NCBI GenBank assembly: GCA_052387955.1
Contig: JBQTIQ010000068.1
Coordinates: forward strand, 1-29,620
Direction: 5' to 3'
Length of the DNA stretch: 29,620 nt
Source: JBQTIQ01 sp052387955
GTDB taxonomy: Bacteria > Actinomycetota > Acidimicrobiia > Acidimicrobiales > JACDCH01
This document shows, piece by piece, positions 14,568 to 21,376 of the stretch. A program made the translations under genes and the position numbers. The notes beneath the pieces are model-generated. The model was given only the letters and a program-made list of their open reading frames with translations. It was not told where the DNA came from and searched no databases. Numbering within the stretch: position 1 is the stretch's first letter; the number at the start of each line of letters is the position of its first letter.

Positions 14568-16213
14568 CCGCTCTCGGCCGGGCCGGTCGTCGGCGGCGCC
14601 CCGCCACCGGCGCCGGCGTCCCCGCCTGGTCGCTGCGGCGCCGGCTGGGGGCCCTCTTCGTGGTGACCGCGGTGATCGCAACGGCGGCCGTGGTCCTCAC
14701 CGTGGCCAGCTTCGCCGGGCTGCTCGACGCCCGCAGCACCGTGATCGACCAGGTCAACCGGGCCGACGTGGCCGCCCGCGACCTCTTCGCCGCCCTCGTC
14801 GACCAGGAGGACAAGGTCCGCGGCATCCTCCTCGCCCCCGATCAGGGGGTCGAGCTGTTCCGCCGAGCGGAAGCAGACACGGCCGCCGCCCACGCCCAGC
14901 TGGCCGGGTTGACCCGGTCCGATCCCGGGCTGGTCGCCGGGCTGGCCGCCATCGACAGGGCCGTCGCGGAGTGGACGGAGGTTGCCGTGGCCCCGGTCCT
15001 CGACGGTGACGCGCCGCCGCTCGCCACCGTCAGCGCCTTCCTGGCGGCCACCGAAGAACGCTTCGACCAGGTACGGGCCGGGGTGGACGCCCTGACGGCC
15101 GACCTGGCCCGGCGCCGCGTCGATGCCATCGACCGCCTCGACGACGCCACCCAGCTCCTGGCCCTCATCCTCGGCGGCACCGGCGTGGCCGTCCTGGCAG
15201 CCGGCGCCGGCGTGTGGCTGGCCCTTCGGCGCTGGGTGACCGACCCGCTGCTGCGCCTGGGTGCCGACGCCGGGCAGGTCGCCGCCGGCGACCTGCTCCA
15301 CCCGGTCACGCCGGCCGGGCCGTCCGAACTGGCGGCGCTGGGAGGGGCCATGGAGGCCATGCGCAGCCGCGTCGTCGACGAGCTGCAGAGCGTCCAAGCG
15401 GCGCAGGCCGAACTGGACCTGAAGGCAGAGGAGCTGGCCGGTTCCAACCGCGAGCTGGACGAGCAGGCGGCGGAGTTGGCCCGCTCCAACGCCGAGCTCG
15501 AGCAGTTCGCCTACGTGGCCTCCCATGACCTCCAGGAACCGCTGCGCAAGGTGTCCAGCTTCTGCCAGCTCCTCTCCGAACGCTACGGCGGCCAGCTCGA
15601 CGACCGCGCCGACCAGTACATCGCCTTCGCCGTGGACGGGGCCAAGCGCATGCAGGCGCTGATCAGTGACCTGCTGGCCTTCTCTCGGGCCGGGCGCGAC
15701 CGGGACCGGTTCCGGCTCATCGCCCTGGAGGAGACGCTGCGGGCCGCGTTGAACAACATCGAGGTCGCCATCACCGAGGCGGGCGCCGAGATCACCGTCG
15801 ACCCGCTCCCCACCGTGGTGGGTGACCCGACGCTGTTGGTGGCGCTGTTCCAGAACCTGGTCACCAACGCGGTCAAGTTCCGGGGCGACGAGCGCCCCAC
15901 GGTCCGCATCACCGTCGAGGCGACCGAGGGGGGATGGGCGTTCGCGGTGGCGGACAACGGGATCGGCATCGAACCCGACTACGCCGAGCGGGTGTTCGGC
16001 ATCTTCGAACGCCTGCACAGCCGGGACGACTACTCCGGCACCGGTATCGGCCTCGCCCTGTGCCGCAAGATCGTCGAGTCCCACGACGGCCGTATCTGGG
16101 TAGACCCGTCGGTACCGGCCGGGACCACGATCCGCTTTAGTCTTCCCGCAGTCGAGCCTGCGGTTCCCATCGCCGGTGTAGCCGAGGTCTCCCGAGGAGA
16201 ACCCGTTCCGTGA
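14564..16213 (+). CDS. Sensor histidine kinase (extracytoplasmic CHASE3-like sensor, HAMP, HisKA, HATPase)
   Basis: The 549-residue protein starts at a TTG overlapping the previous stop (TTGA). TM1 is about residues 28-54. A 140-residue helical extracytoplasmic domain follows (RDLFAALVDQEDKVRGILLAP, VDALTADLARRRVD), resembling CHASE3. TM2 is about 197-220, then a HAMP-like linker and a Glu-rich coiled coil (LDLKAEELAGSNRELDEQ). The phospho-acceptor is His321 in YVASHDLQEPLRKV, a form common in phytochrome-like kinases. The ATPase has N-box QNLVTNAVKF, G1 VADNGIGIEPDYAERVF and G2 GTGIGLALCRKI. It should autophosphorylate on an envelope signal and phosphorylate the flanking receivers. Its stop overlaps the next gene as GTGA. 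The ligand is unknown. Confidence 0.92.
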   Translation: MTALGRAGRRRRPATGAGVPAWSLRRRLGALFVVTAVIATAAVVLTVASFAGLLDARSTVIDQVNRADVAARDLFAALVDQEDKVRGILLAPDQGVELFRRAEADTAAAHAQLAGLTRSDPGLVAGLAAIDRAVAEWTEVAVAPVLDGDAPPLATVSAFLAATEERFDQVRAGVDALTADLARRRVDAIDRLDDATQLLALILGGTGVAVLAAGAGVWLALRRWVTDPLLRLGADAGQVAAGDLLHPVTPAGPSELAALGGAMEAMRSRVVDELQSVQAAQAELDLKAEELAGSNRELDEQAAELARSNAELEQFAYVASHDLQEPLRKVSSFCQLLSERYGGQLDDRADQYIAFAVDGAKRMQALISDLLAFSRAGRDRDRFRLIALEETLRAALNNIEVAITEAGAEITVDPLPTVVGDPTLLVALFQNLVTNAVKFRGDERPTVRITVEATEGGWAFAVADNGIGIEPDYAERVFGIFERLHSRDDYSGTGIGLALCRKIVESHDGRIWVDPSVPAGTTIRFSLPAVEPAVPIAGVAEVSRGEPVP

Positions 16214-16665
16214 CCGTCATGCCAGCTGAGCCACGGTCGATCGACATCCTCCTGGTCGAGGACGATCCCGGCGACATCCTCATCACGCGGGAGGCCCTGG
16301 CCGATTCCAAGCTGGCCAATGTCCTCAACGTCGTCAACAACGGCGAGGAGGCGCTCGCCTACTTGCGCCAGCAGGCGCCCTTCGACGAAGCCATCCGTCC
16401 CGATCTGGTCCTGCTCGACCTCAACCTGCCCCGGGTCGACGGCCGGGAGGTGCTGGCCGCGGTCAAGAACGACGCCGACCTTCGCCGCATCCCGGTCGTG
16501 GTGCTGACCACCTCGGAGAACGAAGAGGACGTGCTGCGCAGCTACGACCTCCACGCCAACGCCTACGTAACCAAGCCCGTCGACTTCGACAGCTACATCG
16601 AGGTCGTTCGCCAGGTCGACGACTTCTTCATCTCCGTGGTGCGGCTCCCCAGCCGCGAACTCTGA
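16210..16665 (+). CDS. Single-domain response regulator (CheY/Rcp1-like)
   Basis: The 151-residue receiver has no output domain. Visible residues are the acidic pocket LLVEDDPGDI, phospho-acceptor Asp70 in LVLLDLNLPRVDG, the Thr-Ser pair in VVLTTSENEED, and Lys122 in YVTKPVDF. The sequence style (EDDPGDILITREAL, NGEEALAYLR) is that of Rcp1-type regulators, which usually partner HDLQEPLR-type kinases like the one upstream. The GTG start overlaps the kinase stop as GTGA, so all three signalling genes are likely made as one message. It may act as a phosphate sink or relay toward the receiver-phosphatase encoded first in the operon. That relay is inference. Confidence 0.93.
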   Translation: MTVMPAEPRSIDILLVEDDPGDILITREALADSKLANVLNVVNNGEEALAYLRQQAPFDEAIRPDLVLLDLNLPRVDGREVLAAVKNDADLRRIPVVVLTTSENEEDVLRSYDLHANAYVTKPVDFDSYIEVVRQVDDFFISVVRLPSREL

Positions 16666-16687
16666 GCGCAACGGGGCGCCGCCCGTG

Positions 16688-16761
16688 TGCCGGCGGCGGG
16701 ATTCGAACCCGCACTGCCCAGGACCTAAACCTGGTCTCTCTACCAATTGGAGTACGCCGGC
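16688..16761 (-). tRNA. tRNA with UAG anticodon (Leu) and a class I short variable loop
   Basis: The 74-nt cloverleaf has acceptor GCCGGCG pairing with CGCCGGC and discriminator A. The anticodon stem is CCAGG/CCTGG with loop TTTAGGT, so the anticodon is TAG (16725-16727 on the plus strand shows CTA). The T arm is GCGGG-TTCGAAT-CCCGC. UAG reads CUN leucine codons, but the variable loop is only GCAGT (5 nt), whereas bacterial tRNA-Leu normally has a long variable arm. The D stem is weak (CTCC with AGAG). CCA is not encoded: the sequence after the discriminator is CAC. It lies downstream of the signalling operon on the opposite strand. Confidence 0.85.
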
Positions 16762-16817
16762 CGAGGCCGATCGCACGGTAGCCGGCGCCGACGGCCTGCC
16801 AGCGTGGACCGCTCCGC

Positions 16818-18245
16818 TCAGTCCTTGCGCCGGCGCACCAGCCACTTGTACTTCTGGGCGCCCTCGAAGGCGGCCTCGGCGGCCAGTTGGCTCACCCCGG
16901 TCGACACCGTCGGGTAGACGTGGATGAGCCCCGCCACCTGCGAGAGGCTCAGCTCCTCCTTCATGGCGAGGGCCAACTCGTGGATCATCTCACCCGCCGC
17001 CGGGGCCAGGATGTGGGCGCCCACCACCCGGCGCTTGGGGCCGGTGACGATGACGATCGCCCCCTCGGTGGCACCGTCGGCCCGGGCGCGGTCGTTGTGG
17101 ACGAGGTCCTGGCGCCACGTCATGGCGTCCTCGCCATAGGCCTCGACCGCTTCGCTGGAGGTCATGCCGGCGTGGGCCAGTTCGGGGTCGGTGAACGTGC
17201 ACCACGGCACCGCCTCGTCGGCCCGGCCCCGGCCCGGGAGGAAGGCGTCACGCACGGCCCGGACGCCCTCGTAGGCCGCCGAGTGGGTGAACAGGTAGCG
17301 GCCGGCGACGTCGCCGGCGGCGTAGACGGTCGGAACGTTCGTACGCAGGCGCTCGTCGACGACGATGCCCCGAGGCCCGACCTCGATGCCGAGGGCTTCG
17401 AGCCCGAGGCCGTCGACGTTGGGCCGGCGGCCGACGGCGACCAGCAGCTCGCGAGCCGTCCACGATCGGGGCAGGCCGTCGACGGTGCCGTGGACGGTCT
17501 TGGCGCCGTCGTCGCCGACGGTGACCCGGACGGTCTCCACCCCGAGTTGGAGGTCGACGCCTTCGCTCACCAGCTTGGCCTGGAGCACGGCCACGAGCTC
17601 GGGCTCGTCGCGGGGGAGGATGCCGGGGCCCTTCTGGAGCACGGTAGTGGCCACACCGAGACGCTTGAAGCCCTGGGCCATCTCGATGGCGATGGGCCCG
17701 CCGCCGATCATGACGACCGACTCCGGGGCTCGTTCGAGCTCGAAGAGGTCCTCGCTGGTGACGAACCCGGCGTCGTCGAGCCCGTCGATCGCCGGGGTGA
17801 CCGGCCGGCTGCCGGTGCAGACCAGGATGTAGCTGGCCGCGAGTACCCGCAGGCCGCCTTTCGCGGTCACCGCTATCTCGTTGGGCCCTGTGAGCCGGGC
17901 CACGCCGAAGATCACGTCGACGCCGAGGGCCGTGTAGCGCTCGGCGTTGTCGTCGGTGTCGGCGATCGACTGCTGCACGGCCCGGATCCGGGCCCACACC
18001 TTGGCCGTGTCCACGACGGGCTCGACCGGCTCGAGCCCCCAATGGTCGGCGTGGCGCATGTGGTGGGCCACCTTGGCCGACGCCAACAGCGCCTTCGAGG
18101 GGACACACCCCGTCCACAGGCAGTCGCCGCCGACGCGGCTGCGTTCGACCACCGCCACCTTGAGCCCGAGCGTGGAGGCGAACTCGGCCGCCACCATGCC
18201 TCCCGAGCCGAACCCGACAATGACCAGGTCGTAGTTGTCCGTCAT
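16818..18245 (-). CDS. FAD-dependent pyridine nucleotide-disulfide oxidoreductase (mercuric reductase / dihydrolipoamide dehydrogenase-like)
   Basis: The 475-residue flavoprotein starts at an ATG preceded by AAGGAG. FAD binding is shown by DLVIVGFGSGGMVAAE at residues 6-21. The redox-active pair is Cys42/Cys47 in GGDCLWTGCVPSK. The NAD(P) site is VVMIGGGPIAIEMAQG, and the second FAD motif is VYAAGDVAG. The C-terminal dimer domain contains His442-x-Tyr444-Pro-Thr where dihydrolipoamide dehydrogenases have HxHPT, so the usual catalytic histidine is replaced by Tyr, as in mercuric-reductase-like members. MerA's C-terminal cysteine pair is absent (it ends WLVRRRKD), so mercury reduction is not supported. 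It likely reduces a disulfide or quinone with NAD(P)H. It is monocistronic; a dispersed repeat lies upstream. Confidence 0.88.
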   Translation of the reverse strand: MTDNYDLVIVGFGSGGMVAAEFASTLGLKVAVVERSRVGGDCLWTGCVPSKALLASAKVAHHMRHADHWGLEPVEPVVDTAKVWARIRAVQQSIADTDDNAERYTALGVDVIFGVARLTGPNEIAVTAKGGLRVLAASYILVCTGSRPVTPAIDGLDDAGFVTSEDLFELERAPESVVMIGGGPIAIEMAQGFKRLGVATTVLQKGPGILPRDEPELVAVLQAKLVSEGVDLQLGVETVRVTVGDDGAKTVHGTVDGLPRSWTARELLVAVGRRPNVDGLGLEALGIEVGPRGIVVDERLRTNVPTVYAAGDVAGRYLFTHSAAYEGVRAVRDAFLPGRGRADEAVPWCTFTDPELAHAGMTSSEAVEAYGEDAMTWRQDLVHNDRARADGATEGAIVIVTGPKRRVVGAHILAPAAGEMIHELALAMKEELSLSQVAGLIHVYPTVSTGVSQLAAEAAFEGAQKYKWLVRRRKD

Positions 18246-18297
18246 CGTCGTCTCCTTCGGCGCCGGGGCGGCGCCGGATGATGCCGTAGCGTCCTGA

Positions 18298-18367
18298 GGC
18301 TGCGCCCCACAAGCGTTGGCGCCGGGCGGACCGGCGCCGGCGCGGCGGCCTGAGGCCCTCGCTTCAT
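18298..18367 (+). repeat. Dispersed intergenic repeat, copy A (diverged)
   Basis: It shares GGCTGCGCCCCACA and, at the same spacing, CGCCGGGC and a CTGA-GGC-CTCGCTT-like end with copy B at 22541-22615. It fills most of the 118-base gap between rdgB and the oxidoreductase, and its end overlaps the last bases of rdgB. Confidence 0.45.
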
Positions 18368-18939
18368 CCGCGTGCCCGGTCACCCGAGAGGTGGGCGGCC
18401 AGGGCCCGAAAGGCCCGGGAGCGATGGCTGATGGCGTGCTTCTCGACAGCTGACATCTCCGCGAACGTACGCCCGTCGCCTTCGGCCGGCTCGACGATGG
18501 GGTCGTACCCGAAGCCGCCCGCACCCCGGGGAGCCGTCACCACCGTGCCCTCGACGGTGCCCCGGACGACCACCTCATGTCCGTCGGGCCAGGCCGCGGC
18601 CGCCGCGCACACGTACCGGCAGGTGCGTTGGCCGGGCCCGACGCCGGCGAGGCGGCGCAGGACCTCGGGCACCCACTCCCCCTCCGGCACCCACCGGGCC
18701 GAACGGATGCCGGGCTCGCCGCCGAGGGCGTCGACCTCGAGGCCGGAGTCGTCGGCCACCACCAGGCATCCGGTGGTGGCCGCCACCGCCCGGGCCTTGA
18801 TCAGGGCGTTGGCCTCGAAGGTGGCCCCGGATTCCTCCACGTCGGTGGGGCGCGCCTCGAGGTCGAAGCCGACGAGGATGTCGACCAGCTCGGCCAGCTT
18901 GTGGGGGTTGGCGGTGGCGACGATAAGGCGCCCGGCCAT
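18364..18939 (-). CDS. rdgB: XTP/dITP diphosphatase (RdgB/HAM1 family)
   Basis: The 191-residue cytosolic house-cleaning pyrophosphatase hydrolyses XTP, dITP and ITP to monophosphates, which keeps deaminated purines out of DNA and RNA. Family signatures are ATANPHKLAEL at the N-terminus, the catalytic VADDSGLEVDALGGEPGIRSAR block near residue 64, GGFGYDPI in the C-terminal half, and EKHAISHRSRAF. Length is standard. The ATG at 18939 overlaps the rph stop as TGATG, so translation is probably coupled. It is the last gene of the murI-MBL-rph-rdgB operon, the same order as Rv1338-Rv1341 in M. tuberculosis. Confidence 0.95.
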   Translation of the reverse strand: MAGRLIVATANPHKLAELVDILVGFDLEARPTDVEESGATFEANALIKARAVAATTGCLVVADDSGLEVDALGGEPGIRSARWVPEGEWVPEVLRRLAGVGPGQRTCRYVCAAAAAWPDGHEVVVRGTVEGTVVTAPRGAGGFGYDPIVEPAEGDGRTFAEMSAVEKHAISHRSRAFRALAAHLSGDRARG

Positions 18940-19676
18940 CAGCTCGGGCGAGGCCGCGGGGGCTCGGCGGTGAGCTCCCGCTGCCGGGCGACGATCGTCT
19001 CTATGCCGGCCTGGGCCAGGTCGACCATGGAGTCGAGCTGCGCCCGGCTGAAGGTCGCCCCCTCGGCTGTTCCCTGGACTTCGACGAGCTGCCCGGACCC
19101 GGTCATGACCACGTTCATGTCGACTTCGGCGGCGGCGTCCTCCCGATAGGCGAGATCGAGCAGGGCGTCGCCGTCGACGATGCCCACCGAGATGGCGGCG
19201 CACGGCTCCTGCAGCGGATGGGCGGGGAGCACCCCCGCCAGCACCAGGCGGGCAAGGGCGTCGTGGAGGGCGAGGTAGCCGCCGCAGATGGACGCCGTAC
19301 GGGTACCCCCGTCGGCCTGGAGGACGTCGCAGTCGACGACCACCTGGCGTTCGCCCAGCAGCAACATGTCGCACACCGCCCGCAGGGAGCGCCCGATGAG
19401 GCGCTGGATCTCCTGGGTCCGCCCCGAGGGCCGGCCGTCCTTGACCTCGCGGCGGATGCGGTCGGTCGACGAGCCCGGCAGCATGGAGTACTCGGCGGTG
19501 ACCCAGCCCTTGCCGTTGCCCCGCATCCACCGGGGCACGTCCTCGTCCACCGAGGCGGTGCACAGCACCATCGTGCGCCCGAAGGAGACCAGCACCGATC
19601 CCGGCGCCGTCTCGGTGAAGTCACGGGTGAAGGTGACAGGGCGGAGCTGGTCGGGCCGCCGGCCGTCGTGTCTCAT
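18939..19676 (-). CDS. rph: Ribonuclease PH
   Basis: The 245-residue 3'-5' phosphorolytic exoribonuclease trims tRNA 3' ends, releasing nucleoside diphosphates; it forms a hexamer. Typical segments are MRHDGRRPDQLRPVTF, TAEYSMLPGSSTDRIRREV, the phosphate-binding region GRTQEIQRLIGRSLRA, and LQADGGTRTASICGGYLAL, whose GGTRT motif carries the conserved Thr-Arg. The C-terminal NVVMTGSGQLVEVQGTAEGATFSR is also diagnostic. The ATG overlaps the upstream MBL stop as ATGA, and the stop overlaps rdgB as TGATG. Confidence 0.96.
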   Translation of the reverse strand: MRHDGRRPDQLRPVTFTRDFTETAPGSVLVSFGRTMVLCTASVDEDVPRWMRGNGKGWVTAEYSMLPGSSTDRIRREVKDGRPSGRTQEIQRLIGRSLRAVCDMLLLGERQVVVDCDVLQADGGTRTASICGGYLALHDALARLVLAGVLPAHPLQEPCAAISVGIVDGDALLDLAYREDAAAEVDMNVVMTGSGQLVEVQGTAEGATFSRAQLDSMVDLAQAGIETIVARQRELTAEPPRPRPS

Positions 19677-20431
19677 GGTCCGGCACCGATCTCGAAGGTG
19701 GCGTTGGCCACGGCCAGGCCGACGTCGGCCCCGAAGGCCTCGGACGCCTCGGCGCCGGCCGTGGCGGGAACGGTGCCCGGTGCCAGGTGGGTGATGACGA
19801 GCCGTTCGACGTCGGCTTCGCGGGCCATGCGGCCGGCGTCGGTGGTGGTGAGATGGGGGATGCCCCGGTCGTCGCCCGCCGGCAGCGTGGCTTCGCACAG
19901 CGCCAGGTCGAGGCCCTCGCCGAGGCTCGCCAGGTGCCATCCCGGCCCGGTGTCGGCCGAGTAGCCGAGCGACGCGCCCGAGGCGGCGTCGTCCACCCGC
20001 AAGGCGAGGGTCTCGACCGGGTGGTCGGTGAGCGAGCAGGTGAAGCGGAGCCCGTCGACGGCGAACGTGGAGCGGTCGGTGATGGTGTGCCAGTCGAAGA
20101 CGTCCTGCGCCGAGCTGCCCCGCGCCCCCTCGAGGCGGCGCCGCAGTTCGACGGTCCCGAACAACGGGACCCCAACCCTTTGCATGTAATAGAACAAGGC
20201 GTTGTGGACCACGGGGAGCTCGACCCAGTGATCGGGATGGGCGTGGCTCACCACGATGGCGCTCAGGTCACGCAGGTCCATGTGGCGTTGCAGGTTGGCG
20301 AGCGTGCCCGGCCCGCAGTCGACCCACACCGCAACCGAGCCGGAGGTGACCAGGTAACCGCTGCACGCCCCGCCGGCTGCGGCGTAGGAGCCGTCGCAGC
20401 CGAGCACCGTCACCGCGAACGGGCCACTCAC
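19673..20431 (-). CDS. MBL-fold hydrolase, Rv1339-like (cyclic nucleotide phosphodiesterase type)
   Basis: The protein has 252 residues from the GTG at 20431, which overlaps the murI stop as GTGA; a GTG at 20440 is the alternative. The metallo-beta-lactamase fold is indicated by VTVLGCDGSY at the start, the metal motif SHAHPDHWVEL (His63, His65, Asp67, His68), the bridging Asp in GYSADTGPG, and a distal His in VITHLAPGT. Position between murI and rph matches Rv1339 of M. tuberculosis, reported as an atypical class II cAMP phosphodiesterase. A cAMP-hydrolysing role here is inferred from synteny and resemblance; tRNase Z-like activity is the main alternative. Confidence 0.88.
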   Translation of the reverse strand: MSGPFAVTVLGCDGSYAAAGGACSGYLVTSGSVAVWVDCGPGTLANLQRHMDLRDLSAIVVSHAHPDHWVELPVVHNALFYYMQRVGVPLFGTVELRRRLEGARGSSAQDVFDWHTITDRSTFAVDGLRFTCSLTDHPVETLALRVDDAASGASLGYSADTGPGWHLASLGEGLDLALCEATLPAGDDRGIPHLTTTDAGRMAREADVERLVITHLAPGTVPATAGAEASEAFGADVGLAVANATFEIGAGP

Positions 20432-21252
20432 CCGCTCCACCGGACCTGCTCGGCCCGGGCCAGTTCGGGGCCGAGCAGGCGCCCGCCCAGTTCGGAGAAC
20501 CAGCGGACGTCGCCGGAGGACAAGAAGCGGTGCACGGGGCCAGCGCCGTCGGGCCGGGGAGCGGCGGCTACCGCCGCCCCGGGGGTGTGCAGCAGGGCCC
20601 GGACCTCGAAGGCGGTCTCGTCGGCCGAGGACACCAGCACGACATCACGGCCCATCACGTCGCTGATGGTACGGGCGAGGTACGGGTAGTGGGTGCAGCC
20701 GAGCAACACCGTGTCGACTTTGGCGTCCCGCAAGGGTGCCAGCAGACGCTCGGCCAGGACGTGCACCTGGTCGCCCCGTAGCTCGCCCCGCTCGACGAAC
20801 TCCACGAACCCCGGGCAGGCGGCGCAGGCCAGTTCGACGTCGGGCGCGGCGGCCGCCACCGCCAACTGGTACGCCCCCGAACCGATGGCACCAACGGTGC
20901 CGATGACGCCGACCCTGCCCGTAACCGTCGCCGCCACCAGGCTGCGAACGCCCGGTTCGATCACCCCCACGACGGGCGCGTCGACGGCTCGCCGTAGCTC
21001 GTCGAGAGCGGCGGCAGCAGCCGTGTTACACGCCACCACCACCAGCTTCACGTCGTGTTCGGCAACCAGGTACCGGGTGATCTGATGGGCGAAGCGGCGT
21101 ACCTCGTCGAGCGGGCGGGGCCCGTAGGGGTAGCGGCCGGTGTCGCCCAGATAGACGAGATGCTCGTCGGGCAACAGGTCGATCACCGCCCGGGCCACGG
21201 TCAGCCCCCCGAAGCCGGAGTCGAACATGCCGATCGGGCGCGGGTCGGCCAC
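20428..21252 (-). CDS. murI: Glutamate racemase
   Basis: The 274-residue enzyme converts L-glutamate to D-glutamate for peptidoglycan precursors in the cytosol. It is cofactor-independent and uses two cysteines, both visible: Cys75 in VVACNTAAA and Cys186 in LLGCTHYPYL. The N-terminal IGMFDSGFGGLTV (Asp11-Ser12) and LVYLGDTGRYPYGPR are the standard substrate-binding segments. The start is a GTG 9 bases after a TAGCCT box, so this is likely a leaderless operon promoter. It is the first of four overlapping genes (murI, MBL hydrolase, rph, rdgB) and diverges from the winged-helix gene at 21377. Confidence 0.96.
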   Translation of the reverse strand: MADPRPIGMFDSGFGGLTVARAVIDLLPDEHLVYLGDTGRYPYGPRPLDEVRRFAHQITRYLVAEHDVKLVVVACNTAAAAALDELRRAVDAPVVGVIEPGVRSLVAATVTGRVGVIGTVGAIGSGAYQLAVAAAAPDVELACAACPGFVEFVERGELRGDQVHVLAERLLAPLRDAKVDTVLLGCTHYPYLARTISDVMGRDVVLVSSADETAFEVRALLHTPGAAVAAAPRPDGAGPVHRFLSSGDVRWFSELGGRLLGPELARAEQVRWSG

Positions 21253-21261
21253 GGGCAGGAA

Positions 21262-21267
21262 AGGCTA
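21262..21267 (-). promoter_or_regulatory. -10 box TAGCCT for the murI operon
   Basis: TAGCCT lies 9 bases before the murI GTG, giving a leaderless or near-leaderless start. No -35 match is visible at 17-18 bases. Confidence 0.35.
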
Positions 21268-21281
21268 CCCGGGCGCGACGA

Positions 21282-21299
21282 CCGCATCCGGTGATGCGG
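21282..21299. promoter_or_regulatory. Operator-like dyad between murI and the winged-helix gene
   Basis: CCGCATC-CGGT-GATGCGG is a perfect 7-bp dyad in the 124-base divergent promoter region. It sits where the -35 of the murI promoter would fall and could bind a dimeric regulator of either gene. Confidence 0.35.
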
Positions 21300-21376
21300 A
21301 CGCGGGGATAGGTTCGGGCCCCGATGGAGCTGTGGCGCCTGGCGGCAGCGCGACGGCGCCCGGGGGGACGGCGAGG

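Noticed and set aside
13916..16084. 722-codon open frame on the minus strand opposite the phosphatase and kinase genes
   Set aside because: It covers two plus-strand genes with full catalytic motifs; the translation is repetitive Gly/Gln/His and spans a real gene junction.
16818..18245. Mercuric reductase (merA)
   Set aside because: No C-terminal vicinal cysteines, no N-terminal heavy-metal domain and no mer genes nearby.
16887..18281. 464-codon plus-strand frame opposite the flavoprotein gene
   Set aside because: Shadow of the flavoprotein; rich in DGHLGD-type repeats and lacking any recognisable domain.
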